Shown here in pieces: positions 26,528-34,934 of a stretch of 64,000 nt of DNA. The first letter of the stretch is position 1; each line of letters starts with the position of its first letter. This DNA comes from Streptomyces hydrogenans (lineage in GTDB: Bacteria; Actinomycetota; Actinomycetes; Streptomycetales; Streptomycetaceae). Below the pieces are notes generated by a model, which saw only the letters and a program-made list of their open reading frames with translations, was not told the origin of the DNA and did not search any database. A program made the translations under genes and the position numbers. The stretch covers positions 1 through 64,000 of the forward strand of contig NZ_BNBS01000007.1 in NCBI RefSeq assembly GCF_014656075.1, given 5' to 3'.

Positions 26528-27433
26528 CTACTCCTCCAGGCGGTCGGCCAGCAGGCGGGCCAGGTTCTGTGCTCTGTCCTGCAGTTCCTTGCTGTCCGGG
26601 GCCGCCGCCGCACCCGTCGTGCGCTGCCGGTACTCGACGGTCACGATGACGTTCGATGTGCGGAACACCACGCTCACGACCCGCTGCGTGCCGCTCCCGC
26701 CGGTCGTGCCGAGCGTGTCGCCGACGAAGGCGATGTCGCCGAGACCGCCCAGCAGCCGGGGCTCCAGGCCGGTCGTCGCCGGCGCGGAGGGGGTGCCGGT
26801 CGACGGGGCGCCGGTGCCGGGGGGCGTGGCGCCGCCGGAGGCGGTGGGCGAGGACGGGGCGCCGGTGGGGGTGGCGGCGCCCGTCGCCGAGACCTTGGTG
26901 GCGCCGGACGCCGTGGCCGCGGTGGTCGGGGCGGTGGGCGTGGGCGCCGGGGTCTCCGGTACGGCGATCCCGGCCGCGAGCTGCTTGCGGGTGTAGACCT
27001 CCTGCGCCCGCGCGGCGTCGCTCACCGTCGGGTCGTAGGAGACCACCCGCTCCACGTCGAGCACCAGGCGGTGGGTGCCGTTCCCGCTGTCCGCGGTCCA
27101 CGCGCAGCCGACGCGCCGGTCGGTGTCGTAGGTGACGGCGGCCGTGCCGCGGAGCACCGCGGCCCGTTCGACGTCGGTCAGGGCGGCGGTCCCGGGCAGC
27201 AGGTCGCGCAGGGTGGCCTGGGGGACGGCGCCGCACGGCTCGAAGAGGGTGCGGTAGCGGCCGGGCGGTGCGACGGGCGCGGCCGCGGCGCCCGCCTTCG
27301 CGTCGACGGTGACGTCCTCGGCGGTGTCGGCCGCGGAGCAACCGGTCAGCGCGCCGGCCACGACGGCGAGACCGGCACCGAGGCCGAGGAGGGTGCCGGG
27401 GACGCGGCCGGGTGAGTACCTCTTTCGCTGCAC
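26528..27433 (-). CDS. Second DUF3558-type lipoprotein
   Basis: A 301-residue exported lipoprotein related in layout to its downstream neighbour: signal peptide with lipobox VVAGALTGCSA, short linker, then PCGAVPQATL and VGCAWTADS containing the paired Cys, interrupted by a long Thr/Pro/Ala/Gly-rich insertion (about residues 165-235) before the last conserved strand region (RVVSVVFRTSNVIVTVEYRQ). The start is GTG at 27433 behind GGGAG; the upstream ATG at 27520 would add 29 residues before the signal peptide, and its upstream region is shared with rtcB, which is divergent. Confidence 0.82.
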   Translation of the reverse strand: MQRKRYSPGRVPGTLLGLGAGLAVVAGALTGCSAADTAEDVTVDAKAGAAAAPVAPPGRYRTLFEPCGAVPQATLRDLLPGTAALTDVERAAVLRGTAAVTYDTDRRVGCAWTADSGNGTHRLVLDVERVVSYDPTVSDAARAQEVYTRKQLAAGIAVPETPAPTPTAPTTAATASGATKVSATGAATPTGAPSSPTASGGATPPGTGAPSTGTPSAPATTGLEPRLLGGLGDIAFVGDTLGTTGGSGTQRVVSVVFRTSNVIVTVEYRQRTTGAAAAPDSKELQDRAQNLARLLADRLEE

Positions 27434-27608
27434 CGTCCCAGGCTCCCTTCTCCCGAAAGTCTTTCCCGAAAACCGTTTGCCGCCCCGTGACGGCGGATGG
27501 ACACAATGTCTATCGCACACGCAGCCGTTGATGCCGGTCCGCCGTCACCTGTACGGGCTTTGGCTCCGGTTTTTGCGTTATCAGACTTTTCGGGGGAATC
27601 GAGGAAGT

Positions 27609-28802
27609 ATGTCGTACGTAGAGGTACCGGGTGCGCAGGTGCCCATCCGGATGTGGACCGATCCTTCCACGGTCGAGGGCGGCGCGATGCAGCAGCTCCG
27701 GAACGTGGCGACGCTGCCGTGGATCAAGGGCCTCGCGGTCATGCCGGACGTGCACTACGGCAAGGGCGCGACGGTCGGTTCGGTGATCGCCATGAAGGAC
27801 GCGGTCTGCCCGGCGGCGGTCGGCGTCGACATCGGCTGCGGCATGTCCGCGGTGAAGACCTCCCTGACGGCGAACGACCTGCCGGCCGATCTCTCCCGCC
27901 TCCGCTCGAAGATCGAGCAGGTGATCCCGGTGGGTCGCGGCATGCACCGCGAGGAGGTCGAGCCGAAGCGGCTCTACCAGTTCCCGACAGCCGGGTGGGA
28001 CGACTTCTGGTCGCGCTTCGACGGGGTCGCGGACGCGGTGAAGTTCCGGCGGGACCGGGCGACGCTGCAGATGGGAACGCTCGGCGGGGGCAACCACTTC
28101 GTGGAGGTCTGCGTCGACACGACGGGCGCGGTGTGGCTGATGCTGCACTCCGGCTCCCGGAACATCGGCAAGGAGCTCGCCGAGCACCACATCGGCGTGG
28201 CGCAGAAGCTGCCGCACAACCAGGGGCTGGTCGACCGGGACCTCGCGGTCTTCGTCGCCCAGACCCCGCAGATGGCGGCCTACCGGCACGACCTCTTCTG
28301 GGCGCAGGAGTACGCGAAGTACAACCGCGCGATCATGATGGCGCTCTTCCAGGAGGTCGTCCGCGGGGAGTTCCGGAAGGCGAAGGTGACCTTCGAGCCG
28401 GTGATCTCCTGCCACCACAACTACGTGGCGGAGGAGCGGTACGACGGGATGGACCTGCTCGTGACCCGCAAGGGCGCGATCCGGGCCGGCTCCGGTGAGT
28501 TCGGCATCATCCCGGGCTCGATGGGCACCGGCTCGTACATCGTGAAGGGCCTCGGGAACGCGGCCTCGTTCAACTCGGCCTCGCACGGCGCCGGCCGGAA
28601 GATGAGCCGTACCGCTGCGAAGAAGCGCTTCTCGACGCGGGACCTCGAGGAGCAGACGAAGGGCGTGGAGTGCCGGAAGGACTCCGGCGTCGTGGACGAG
28701 ATCCCGGGCGCGTACAAGCCGATCGAGAAGGTGATCGAGCAGCAGACGGACCTGGTGGAGGTCGTCGCCAAGCTCAAGCAGGTCGTGTGCGTGAAGGGCT
28801 GA
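27609..28802 (+). CDS. rtcB: RNA-splicing ligase RtcB
   Basis: A 397-residue RtcB, which joins 2',3'-cyclic phosphate or 3'-phosphate RNA ends to 5'-OH ends using GTP and Mn2+. The metal site is visible in VGVDIGCGM (Asp74, Cys77) and GGGNHFVEV, and the guanylate-accepting His is His326 in SASHGAGR. No archease or RtcA gene is adjacent. Streptomyces have no known tRNA introns, so RNA repair is the likely role. ATG at 27609 is chosen because the family N-terminus (VEVPGAQVPIRMW) follows at once; a 5' extension overlapping the divergent lipoprotein gene is rejected. Confidence 0.95.
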   Translation: MSYVEVPGAQVPIRMWTDPSTVEGGAMQQLRNVATLPWIKGLAVMPDVHYGKGATVGSVIAMKDAVCPAAVGVDIGCGMSAVKTSLTANDLPADLSRLRSKIEQVIPVGRGMHREEVEPKRLYQFPTAGWDDFWSRFDGVADAVKFRRDRATLQMGTLGGGNHFVEVCVDTTGAVWLMLHSGSRNIGKELAEHHIGVAQKLPHNQGLVDRDLAVFVAQTPQMAAYRHDLFWAQEYAKYNRAIMMALFQEVVRGEFRKAKVTFEPVISCHHNYVAEERYDGMDLLVTRKGAIRAGSGEFGIIPGSMGTGSYIVKGLGNAASFNSASHGAGRKMSRTAAKKRFSTRDLEEQTKGVECRKDSGVVDEIPGAYKPIEKVIEQQTDLVEVVAKLKQVVCVKG

Positions 28803-28852
28803 GGGGCCCGGGCGGGTGTGCCCGGACGGGTCCGGGCGGGTGTCCGGACGGG

Positions 28853-28883
28853 GAGGGGTCGGTGCGGTGAGCACCGGCCCCTC
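28853..28883. terminator. Terminator between rtcB and the SDR gene
   Basis: A 13-bp stem (28853-28865 with 28871-28883, one G-T pair) and 5-nt loop between convergent genes. Confidence 0.8.
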
Positions 28884-28905
28884 CTCGCGTCGCGCGTCCG
28901 CGGGG

Positions 28906-29661
28906 CTACGGCTCGCGGTGGAGCTTGGTGTTGGACGCCTGGGCCCGGGGGCGGACGACCAGGAGGTCGATGTTGACGTGCGGGGGGCGGGTGCAGGCCC
29001 AGGTGATGGTGTCGGCGACGTCGTCGGCGGTGAGGGGGGCGGCCACGCCGTCGTAGACCTTGGCGGCGCGTTCGGTGTCGCCGCCGAAGCGGGTGGTGGC
29101 GAACTCCTCGGTCTTGACCAGGCCGGGGGCGATCTCGATGACGCGGACCGGGGTGCCGACGATCTCCAGGCGGAGGGTCTCGGCGATGACGCGGGCGCCG
29201 TTCTTGGCGGCGACGTAGCCGGCGCCGCCCTCGTAGGTGGCGTGGCCCGCGGTGGAGGAGAGGACGACGACGGTGCCGTCGCCGCTCGCGGTGAGCGCGG
29301 GCAGCAGCGCCTGGGTCATGTGGAGGGTGCCGAGGACGTTGACGTCGTACATGCGGCGCCAGTCCTCGGGGTCACCGGTGGCGACGGGGTCGAGGCCGAG
29401 GGCGCCGCCGGCGTTGTTGACGAGGACGGCGAGGGAGCGGAAGGCGGTGGCGAACTCGTCGACGGCGGCGCGGTCCGTGACGTCGAGGGCGTACGCGGTG
29501 GCCTGGTGCCCGGCCTCGGTGATCTCGGCGGCCAGCGCCTCGATGCGGTCCTTGCGGCGGGCGGTGAGGACCACGCGGTAGCCGGCGGCGGCCAGCTGCC
29601 GGGCCGTGGCGGCGCCGATGCCGCTGCTCGCTCCGGTGATGACGGCGATGGGGGCGGACAT
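28906..29661 (-). CDS. Short-chain dehydrogenase/reductase
   Basis: A 251-residue classical SDR with the NADP-binding TGASSGIGAATARQL, the NNAG motif (VLVNNAGGALG), catalytic Ser in VVLSSTAG and YVAAK (YxxxK). An Arg pair after the second strand (LTARRKDR) favours NADPH. It resembles YdfG/serine 3-dehydrogenase-type SDRs, but the substrate is not given by sequence. AGGAG lies 7 nt before the ATG at 29661. It is downstream of the YnfA gene on the same strand (57 nt gap) and may be co-transcribed. Confidence 0.9.
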   Translation of the reverse strand: MSAPIAVITGASSGIGAATARQLAAAGYRVVLTARRKDRIEALAAEITEAGHQATAYALDVTDRAAVDEFATAFRSLAVLVNNAGGALGLDPVATGDPEDWRRMYDVNVLGTLHMTQALLPALTASGDGTVVVLSSTAGHATYEGGAGYVAAKNGARVIAETLRLEIVGTPVRVIEIAPGLVKTEEFATTRFGGDTERAAKVYDGVAAPLTADDVADTITWACTRPPHVNIDLLVVRPRAQASNTKLHREP

Positions 29662-29718
29662 GGCGGAGGCTCCTCGCACAGGTGGTCGGTCGGTGTGGTG
29701 GCCAGGATAGGCGGCGGG

Positions 29719-30054
29719 TCAGCGGCCGCGCGGGGCGTACATGATCACGGCCATGCCGGCGAGGCAGACGAGGGCGCCGATGACGTCCCAGCGGTCGGGC
29801 CGGTAGCCGTCGGCGACCATGCCCCAGACGAGGGAGCCGGCGACGAAGACGCCTCCGTAGGCAGCGAGGATGCGGCCGAACTCGGCGTCGGGCTGGAGGG
29901 TGGCGACGAAGCCGTAGAGGCCGAGGGCGAGGACGCCGCCCCCGATCCAGATCCAGCCGCGGTGCTCGCGCACGCCCTGCCAGACGAGCCAGGCCCCGCC
30001 GATCTCGAAGAGCGCGGCGACGACGAAGAGGGCGACGGAGCGGGCGATCTGCAT
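29719..30054 (-). CDS. YnfA/UPF0060 family membrane protein
   Basis: A 111-residue integral membrane protein with four predicted helices, matching the UPF0060 (YnfA) family of small SMR-like transporters ([55 protein letters not shown]). Family members are proposed drug or metabolite exporters, usually as dimers. It lies upstream of the SDR gene on the same strand. Confidence 0.92.
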   Translation of the reverse strand: MQIARSVALFVVAALFEIGGAWLVWQGVREHRGWIWIGGGVLALGLYGFVATLQPDAEFGRILAAYGGVFVAGSLVWGMVADGYRPDRWDVIGALVCLAGMAVIMYAPRGR

Positions 30055-30130
30055 GGCAGCAGGGTGTCATGGGGACACGCGGACTGAAGGATTGTCAGAA
30101 GATGGGATGATCTCTGGGTATTTTCTGCCT

Positions 30131-30697
30131 ATGCGTGCGATGTCTGTGATGTCGAAGGGTGTGCTCGGGGCCGTGCTCACGGTGCTCGTGGTGCTGGGTG
30201 CCGGGACGACCGCCGGGGCGGTCGGTGAGACGGGCGGCGGGACGGCCGGGGACGCGGTCGGTGAGGCGGCCGGCCAGGTGGCCGGTCTCGTGGCCGGTGA
30301 GGTGGTGGGGGCCGCCGAGGCGGATCTGGCCCACCACGGTCATGTCTCCCTCTGGGACGGGCGGGTCGGGGTGTGGCTGGTGACGGAGAACCACGGCCCC
30401 TCCGACGTCGTCGACGCCACCGTCCGACTGGCCTTCTCCGCTCCCATGGCGGGCGGCCAGGAGCTGCCGCCGGGCTGCCTGTGGAGCAGCTCCCGGGTGG
30501 TGTCCTGCCGGACGGGCGCGCTGCCCGACGGCGGGGCGGCGGGCGAGCTGGCGCTGGACCTGAGGGCGGTGGGCCGGCCGCAGGAGCTGACGGTGGACGT
30601 GAGCACGGCCTGGCGGTCCGGCGGGGTCGACCGGAACTCCGTCAACGACCGGCACCGGGTGCTGGTGCTCGCCACCGGGGACCCGTACGTCTTCTGA
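30131..30697 (+). CDS. Secreted protein of unknown function
   Basis: A 188-residue exported protein. Residues 1-30 look like a signal peptide (VLGAVLTVLVVLGAGTTAGA). A Gly/Ala/Val-rich segment follows, then an Ig-like or DUF11-like beta domain (VGVWLVTENHGPSDVVDATV, VDVSTAWRSGG). Two Cys (PPGCLW, VVSCRTG) may form a disulphide outside the cell. The start is uncertain: ATG 30107 and 30131 are both possible; the latter gives the cleaner signal peptide. No family name is certain. Confidence 0.68.
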   Translation: MRAMSVMSKGVLGAVLTVLVVLGAGTTAGAVGETGGGTAGDAVGEAAGQVAGLVAGEVVGAAEADLAHHGHVSLWDGRVGVWLVTENHGPSDVVDATVRLAFSAPMAGGQELPPGCLWSSSRVVSCRTGALPDGGAAGELALDLRAVGRPQELTVDVSTAWRSGGVDRNSVNDRHRVLVLATGDPYVF

Positions 30698-30711
30698 CGG
30701 GGCCGGGTCGG

Positions 30712-32166
30712 TCACCGGGCGCTCCAGAGCACGTACCCGTCGGGGCGGACCAGGGCCGTGGTGCGGCGGGCGGGGTCCGTCCAGGTGGCCCGGACGACGC
30801 GGGCGGCGGTGGTCGGGGCGAAGGGCGGCAGGGCCTGCGTGGCGCCCTCGGGGGCGATGAGCACGAACTCGCCCGCGCGGAGCAGTTCGTGGAGCCGGCC
30901 CTCGCGGAGCGGTACGTCGGGGGCGCGGCGGCCGGAGGCGCGGCCGCCGCCGGGGGTGGGGGCGTAGGCGATGCCGAGGCCGCTGATCATGCCGAGGGCC
31001 TTGGCGGACGCGGGGCGCAGCGCGCCGAGGGCGGTGGCGGCGACGGCGCGCAGGGCGCGGGTGAGGGGGGTGTGGGCCATGGCCAGGCGGACGAGGGCGC
31101 CGCTGCTGCGCAGGACCATCGCGCCGACGGGGTGCCGCTCGCTCTGGTAGCTGTCGAGGAGGGCCTCGGGGTCGGGGGCCTCGCCGCGGAGGACGGCGGC
31201 GAGCTTCCAGGAGAGGTTGGCGGCGTCCTGGAGTCCGGTGTTCATGCCCTGGCCGCCGGCGGGGGAGTGGACGTGGGCGGCGTCGCCGGCGAGGAAGACG
31301 CGGCCGACGCGATAGGCGGGGACCTGTCGCTCGTCGCTGTGGAAGCGGGAGATCCAGCGGGCGTCGTGCATGCCGTGGTCGGTGCCGAGGGCGCGGCGGG
31401 CGAGGTCACGGACCTCGTCGAGGTCGACGGGTTCGCTGTCGGGGACCTGGCGGGTGCGGTCCCAGCCCATGACGCGGTACCAGCCGTCGCCGAAGGGGGC
31501 GATGAAGACGAAGGTGTCGCCGGAGCCGTTGACGGTGAGGGATTCGGCGGGCTCGTCGGTGAGCCGGACGTCGGCGAGGACGATCGAGCGGATGACGCTG
31601 GTGCCGGGGAAGGGCAGGTCCAGGGCGGCGCGGACGGTGCTGCGGTGGCCGTCGGTGCCCACGAGGTGGCGGGCGCGGAGGGTGAGCGGGGCGTCTCCGG
31701 GGCCGGTGAGCTCGGCGGTGACGCCGTCGGCGTCCTGGTGGAGGGCGTGCAGGGCGGTGTCGTGGCGGAAGGTGACGCCGTTGTCGGCCGCGCGCCGTTC
31801 GAGCAGGCGCTCCACCTCGTACTGCGGGGTGATCAGGAGGTGGTCGAAGCGGGAGGGGAGCCGGCCGAGGTCGAGGGAGAGGCGGCCGAAGAGCCGCATC
31901 CGGGTGAGCGGGGTCCCGGTGGCCTCCAGGGCGTCGGCGAGCCCGCGGGTGTCGAGCAGCTCCAGGGTGCGGGCGTGCACGCCGAAGGCGCGGGTGAGGT
32001 TGGAGTGGCCGGCGGGGCGGCGCTCGACGAGGGTGACGTCGAGGCCGGCGGCGGCGAGGTCGCCGGCGAGCAGGAGCCCGGTGGGGCCGGCGCCGATGAC
32101 GACGACGTCGGTGTCGAAGGGGGTGGCGGCGGTGCTGTCGCCCTGGTGGGAGTCGGTGGTGCGCAT
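30712..32166 (-). CDS. FAD-dependent aromatic monooxygenase (class A flavoprotein hydroxylase)
   Basis: A 484-residue flavoprotein of the PHBH/TetX/rifampicin-monooxygenase class. VVVIGAGPTGLLLAGDL is the FAD-binding GxGxxG near residue 20, TDGHRSTVR (DG motif) lies mid-protein, and VFLAGDAAHVHSPAGGQGMN (GD motif) is near residue 275. The C-terminus has the thioredoxin-like end domain. Such enzymes hydroxylate aromatics or inactivate antibiotics; the substrate is unknown. ATG at 32166 follows GGAGG. The gene is divergent from a TetR gene, and its strong promoter is covered by duplicated operator-like sequences, so it is probably substrate-induced. Confidence 0.9.
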   Translation of the reverse strand: MRTTDSHQGDSTAATPFDTDVVVIGAGPTGLLLAGDLAAAGLDVTLVERRPAGHSNLTRAFGVHARTLELLDTRGLADALEATGTPLTRMRLFGRLSLDLGRLPSRFDHLLITPQYEVERLLERRAADNGVTFRHDTALHALHQDADGVTAELTGPGDAPLTLRARHLVGTDGHRSTVRAALDLPFPGTSVIRSIVLADVRLTDEPAESLTVNGSGDTFVFIAPFGDGWYRVMGWDRTRQVPDSEPVDLDEVRDLARRALGTDHGMHDARWISRFHSDERQVPAYRVGRVFLAGDAAHVHSPAGGQGMNTGLQDAANLSWKLAAVLRGEAPDPEALLDSYQSERHPVGAMVLRSSGALVRLAMAHTPLTRALRAVAATALGALRPASAKALGMISGLGIAYAPTPGGGRASGRRAPDVPLREGRLHELLRAGEFVLIAPEGATQALPPFAPTTAARVVRATWTDPARRTTALVRPDGYVLWSAR

Positions 32167-32181
32167 GGCTGCCTCCGATCG

Positions 32182-32266
32182 GTCAACGCTTGTTGGCCTA
32201 CGCTTGTTGGCAACCATAGGGTCACCCCGCGTGACGTGTCAACACCCGTTGGCCTACAGTTGTGGG
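32182..32266. promoter_or_regulatory. Divergent promoters with two operator copies for the TetR regulator
   Basis: Two direct copies of a 29-bp sequence (32182-32210 and 32238-32266; 23 of 29 identical) share the core GTTGGCCTAC. The minus-strand promoter of the monooxygenase is TTGACA (32242-32237) and TATGGT (32218-32213), spacer 18. The tetR -10 is TACAGT (32255-32260), 7 nt before its ATG. Copy two covers both the -35 of the first and the -10 of the second; copy one covers the monooxygenase start site. This is a typical autoregulated TetR arrangement. Confidence 0.75.
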
Positions 32267-32267
32267 C

Positions 32268-32828
32268 ATGACGACCGCACGCCGCTCCGACACCACCCGG
32301 GCCGCGATCCTGGAGGCCGCACGCGAGCGCTTCGCCGCCGACGGGTACGAGCGCGCCACGATCCGGGCCATCGCCCGCGACGCCGGGATCGACCCCTCGA
32401 TGGTCATGCGCTACTACGGCAACAAGGAGGGGCTGTTCGCCGCCGCCTCCGAGATCGACCTGGCCCTGCCCACCCTGGGCGCCCTGCCCTCGAAACACAT
32501 CGGGGCCGTGCTCGTGAACCACTTCCTCGACCGCTGGGAGCGCGACGACGTGCTCACCGGCCTGCTCAGGGTCGGCGTCACCAACGAGGCCGGGGCCGCC
32601 CGCATGCAGGCGATCTTCGGGGCACAGCTCGGCCCCGTCACCCTCGGCGTCTGCCCCAGACCCGAGGAGGCCCCGGCCCGGGCCGCGCTCGTCGCGTCCC
32701 AGATCCTCGGCATGGCCCTCGCCCGCTACGTGCTCCGTCTGCCGCCGGCCGTCGAGATGAGCCGCGACGAGGTGGTCGCCTGGCTGGCCCCGACCGTGCA
32801 GCGCTATCTGACCGCCGAGACGCCCTGA
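32268..32828 (+). CDS. TetR-family repressor of the divergent monooxygenase
   Basis: A 186-residue TetR regulator: N-terminal HTH (TRAAILEAARERFAADGYER, TIRAIARDAGIDPSMVMRYY) and an all-helical ligand domain (ALPSKHIGAVLVNHFLDRWE) of the TetR_C type. It probably represses itself and the divergent flavin monooxygenase until an aromatic ligand binds. ATG at 32268 has TACAGT exactly 7 nt upstream and no Shine-Dalgarno, so the mRNA is likely leaderless; a GTG 6 nt earlier is less likely. Confidence 0.9.
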   Translation: MTTARRSDTTRAAILEAARERFAADGYERATIRAIARDAGIDPSMVMRYYGNKEGLFAAASEIDLALPTLGALPSKHIGAVLVNHFLDRWERDDVLTGLLRVGVTNEAGAARMQAIFGAQLGPVTLGVCPRPEEAPARAALVASQILGMALARYVLRLPPAVEMSRDEVVAWLAPTVQRYLTAETP

Positions 32829-32912
32829 CGGGAGGGGGCGGTCCGGGCCCCGACGGCGCCGCGGGGCGCCCGCGACGGGCTCGCCGAGAGCCGTCCCGGA
32901 CGGGCCGGACCG

Positions 32913-33647
32913 CTACGAGGCGGCGGCGCCGAACTCGCGTACCGCCTCGTCGACGATCGCTTCCAGACGGGCGTGGTGCGCGCCCCGCCAGTAGACCCGC
33001 TCGCACTCCTCGCACCGCGCGAAGACGTCGTACGTCTTCTCCGTGCCCCGCTCCAGCCGCTCGCGCACCTCGTCCTTGCCGGTGTCCGTGAGGAGGCCGT
33101 TGCAGGCGGTGCAGCGGGTCCAGGGCGCCAGCCGCGGCGCGAACCGCTCCAGGATGTCGCGGAGCTGGTCGTCGGGCCGGTCGCTGTACACGTACGCCCC
33201 GGCCCACAGCTCGCGGCGGCGCAGCAGCCCGCGGTCGCGGGAGAGCATGACCCGCCGCTCCCGGGCGGAGAGCGCGGCGAGCGCCGGGTCGCCGATGTCC
33301 TCGTTCTCGTACGCGGCGTCGACGCCCAGCAGCCTCAGCCGCCGGGCCAGGGTGCCCAGGTGCACGTCGAGCAGGAACCGGAGGGGCGCGCCCGGCACGG
33401 GCTGGGGACGGGCGACGTCCTCGACCTCGACGGTCTCGCCGGCCGACGGCACGTGCGCGGGCGCCACCGGACGGCCGTCGACCAGGAGCCGGCCGGCCTC
33501 GGTGAGCGGCACGCCGAGGGACTCGACGACATGCCCCAGCGAGGACACGCCGTCGGTGGCCACGGCCGTGCGGCCCGAGCGCCGCTCGGCGGCGACGAAG
33601 ACGGCGAGGCCGGGGGCGAAACTGATCTGGATCTCCGGTCCGTTCAC
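32913..33647 (-). CDS. Mut7-C RNase-domain protein with N-terminal ubiquitin-like domain
   Basis: A 244-residue protein. Residues about 1-80 form the Mut7-C ubiquitin-like domain (HVVESLGVPLTEAGRLLVDG), and about 85-235 the Mut7-C PIN-like nuclease domain (RFLLDVHLGTLARRLRLLGV, MLSRDRGLLRR) ending in a zinc ribbon (RCTACNG, ARCEECERVYW). The family is predicted to cut RNA; direct evidence is scarce. The start is taken as the GTG at 33647, with GATCCT 6 nt upstream and no Shine-Dalgarno; an extension to 33701 is low complexity. Confidence 0.87.
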   Translation of the reverse strand: MNGPEIQISFAPGLAVFVAAERRSGRTAVATDGVSSLGHVVESLGVPLTEAGRLLVDGRPVAPAHVPSAGETVEVEDVARPQPVPGAPLRFLLDVHLGTLARRLRLLGVDAAYENEDIGDPALAALSARERRVMLSRDRGLLRRRELWAGAYVYSDRPDDQLRDILERFAPRLAPWTRCTACNGLLTDTGKDEVRERLERGTEKTYDVFARCEECERVYWRGAHHARLEAIVDEAVREFGAAAS

Positions 33648-33719
33648 GGGGACAGGATCGCATCGGGCCCTGACGGCGGGCCAGGCATTTCCCCACCCCA
33701 CCCGGCGCGGTGCGGTCGT

Positions 33720-33911
33720 CGGTGTCCGGGTGGCGGGGCCGGCCGTCGGTGGCTGGGCGACGGGAAACGATCGCCGGTGTCCGTGCGATGGGGCCGAACG
33801 CCGGTGTCCGCGTCAGGCGGGCCGAACGCCGGGTCCGCGTCGTGCGGGCCGACCGTCGGTGTCGGCGCGGTGGGGGCCGGCCGCTGCTGTCCGCGTCGTC
33901 CGGGCCGACCG
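33720..33911. repeat. Degenerate tandem repeat, about 27-28 bp, six to seven copies
   Basis: Copies begin near 33720, 33747 (diverged), 33775, 33802, 33830, 33857 and 33884, with consensus close to CGGTGTCCGCGTCGTGCGGG plus CCGACCG. The unit length varies between 27 and 28, so no reading frame is kept, and the array is noncoding. It fills the gap between two divergent genes, ending 37 nt before the GNAT start. Confidence 0.8.
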
Positions 33912-33947
33912 GCGGGGTCCACCGCGGGGCTGGGTTACCGTCCCCGC

Positions 33948-34388
33948 ATGAAGATCATCGACCTTGAGCCCGGTGACCCCCGTCTGGAGAGCGATCTCCT
34001 GCCGGTCCTCGTCGAGCTGCGCCCGCACCTCACCCCCGACCTCTTCCGGGACGTGTACGCGCGCGGCCACGCGCAGGGCCTGCGCTTCACGGCCGCCTAC
34101 GGGGACGACGGGCGCTGTGCCGGCGTGGCCGGCTGGCGGCTCGTTTACAACACCAGCTCGCTCAGCAAGCTGTACGTCGACGACCTGGTGACCGCCTCCG
34201 CCGTCCGCTCCACCGGCGTCGGCCACGCGCTCATCGCCCACCTGGAGGGCCACGCCCGCGCGGCCGGCTGCCACGAGCTCAACCTCGACTCCGGCACCCA
34301 CCGCACCGGCGCCCACCGCTTCTACCTGCGCGAGCGCTTCGACATCGCGGCCTTCCACTTCGTCCGGCCGCTCACCGATCCGCGGTAG
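33948..34388 (+). CDS. GNAT-family N-acetyltransferase
   Basis: A 146-residue acetyltransferase with the acetyl-CoA loop AVRSTGVGHALIAHLEGHAR (R/QxxGxG/A type) and the following ELNLDSGTHRTGAHRFYL. It acetylates an unknown amine. TTACCG at 33935-33940 lies 7 nt before the ATG with no ribosome binding site, so it is probably leaderless. Its last 17 nt overlap the end of the convergent GNAT gene. Confidence 0.88.
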   Translation: MKIIDLEPGDPRLESDLLPVLVELRPHLTPDLFRDVYARGHAQGLRFTAAYGDDGRCAGVAGWRLVYNTSSLSKLYVDDLVTASAVRSTGVGHALIAHLEGHARAAGCHELNLDSGTHRTGAHRFYLRERFDIAAFHFVRPLTDPR

Positions 34389-34920
34389 CCCACAGGTCGA
34401 GCCGCCAGTCGTTGCAGCGCATCGGGCGGCCCGGCGGGTACTCGAAGTCCTCTTCCCCGAGCAGTTCGAAGCCGGCCTTGCGGCACACCGCGTTCGACGC
34501 GGCGTTCTCGACCGAGGGGAAGGCGTGCAGGTGGCGGTGGAGGCCCGCGGCCCGGGCCCGCTCCGCCACCGCGCGCGTGGCCAGGGTCGCGACGCCGCGG
34601 CCCTGGAAGCCCGGCAGGACCGCCCAGCCCGTCTCGTACACCGGCTCGTCGTGCCACGTGGACGTCCAGAAGCCGATGCTGCCCGCGACCCGCTCGTCGG
34701 GCAGCAGCACGACCCGGAACATCCGGCCCGCGGCCGCGGTGTCGGCGCTCAGGTCGACGTACCGCCGGTGGCGGCGGGCCAGCTGCTCCTCGGTCTCGGG
34801 GCCGCCCAGGTGTCCCATCAGCTCCGGCGCGTTCAGCGCGCGCAGCAGTTCCGCGTCCCCCTCGGACCAGGCTTCGAGGCGGACGGACGTCGGGCCGGTC
34901 CCACGGGGCTGCTCGCTCAT
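34372..34920 (-). CDS. GNAT-family N-acetyltransferase (RimJ-like)
   Basis: A 182-residue acetyltransferase of the RimJ/RimL type: VRLEAWSEGDAELLRALNAP, GWAVLPGFQGRGVATLATRA (acetyl-CoA loop) and the NAASNAVCRKAGFELLGEED end motif. The substrate is unknown. ATG at 34920 with TACGGT 6 nt upstream on this strand. The 3' end overlaps the other GNAT gene by 17 nt in convergent orientation; the two are not close relatives. Confidence 0.88.
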   Translation of the reverse strand: MSEQPRGTGPTSVRLEAWSEGDAELLRALNAPELMGHLGGPETEEQLARRHRRYVDLSADTAAAGRMFRVVLLPDERVAGSIGFWTSTWHDEPVYETGWAVLPGFQGRGVATLATRAVAERARAAGLHRHLHAFPSVENAASNAVCRKAGFELLGEEDFEYPPGRPMRCNDWRLDLWATADR

Positions 34921-34934
34921 GCGCGCACCGTACG

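Noticed and set aside
28816..30087. Plus-strand frame opposite the SDR and YnfA genes
   Set aside because: Gly/Asp/Glu-rich low complexity; both minus-strand genes have clear family motifs.
33720..33911. CRISPR array
   Set aside because: Units are contiguous and degenerate, there are no unique spacers, and no cas gene is near.
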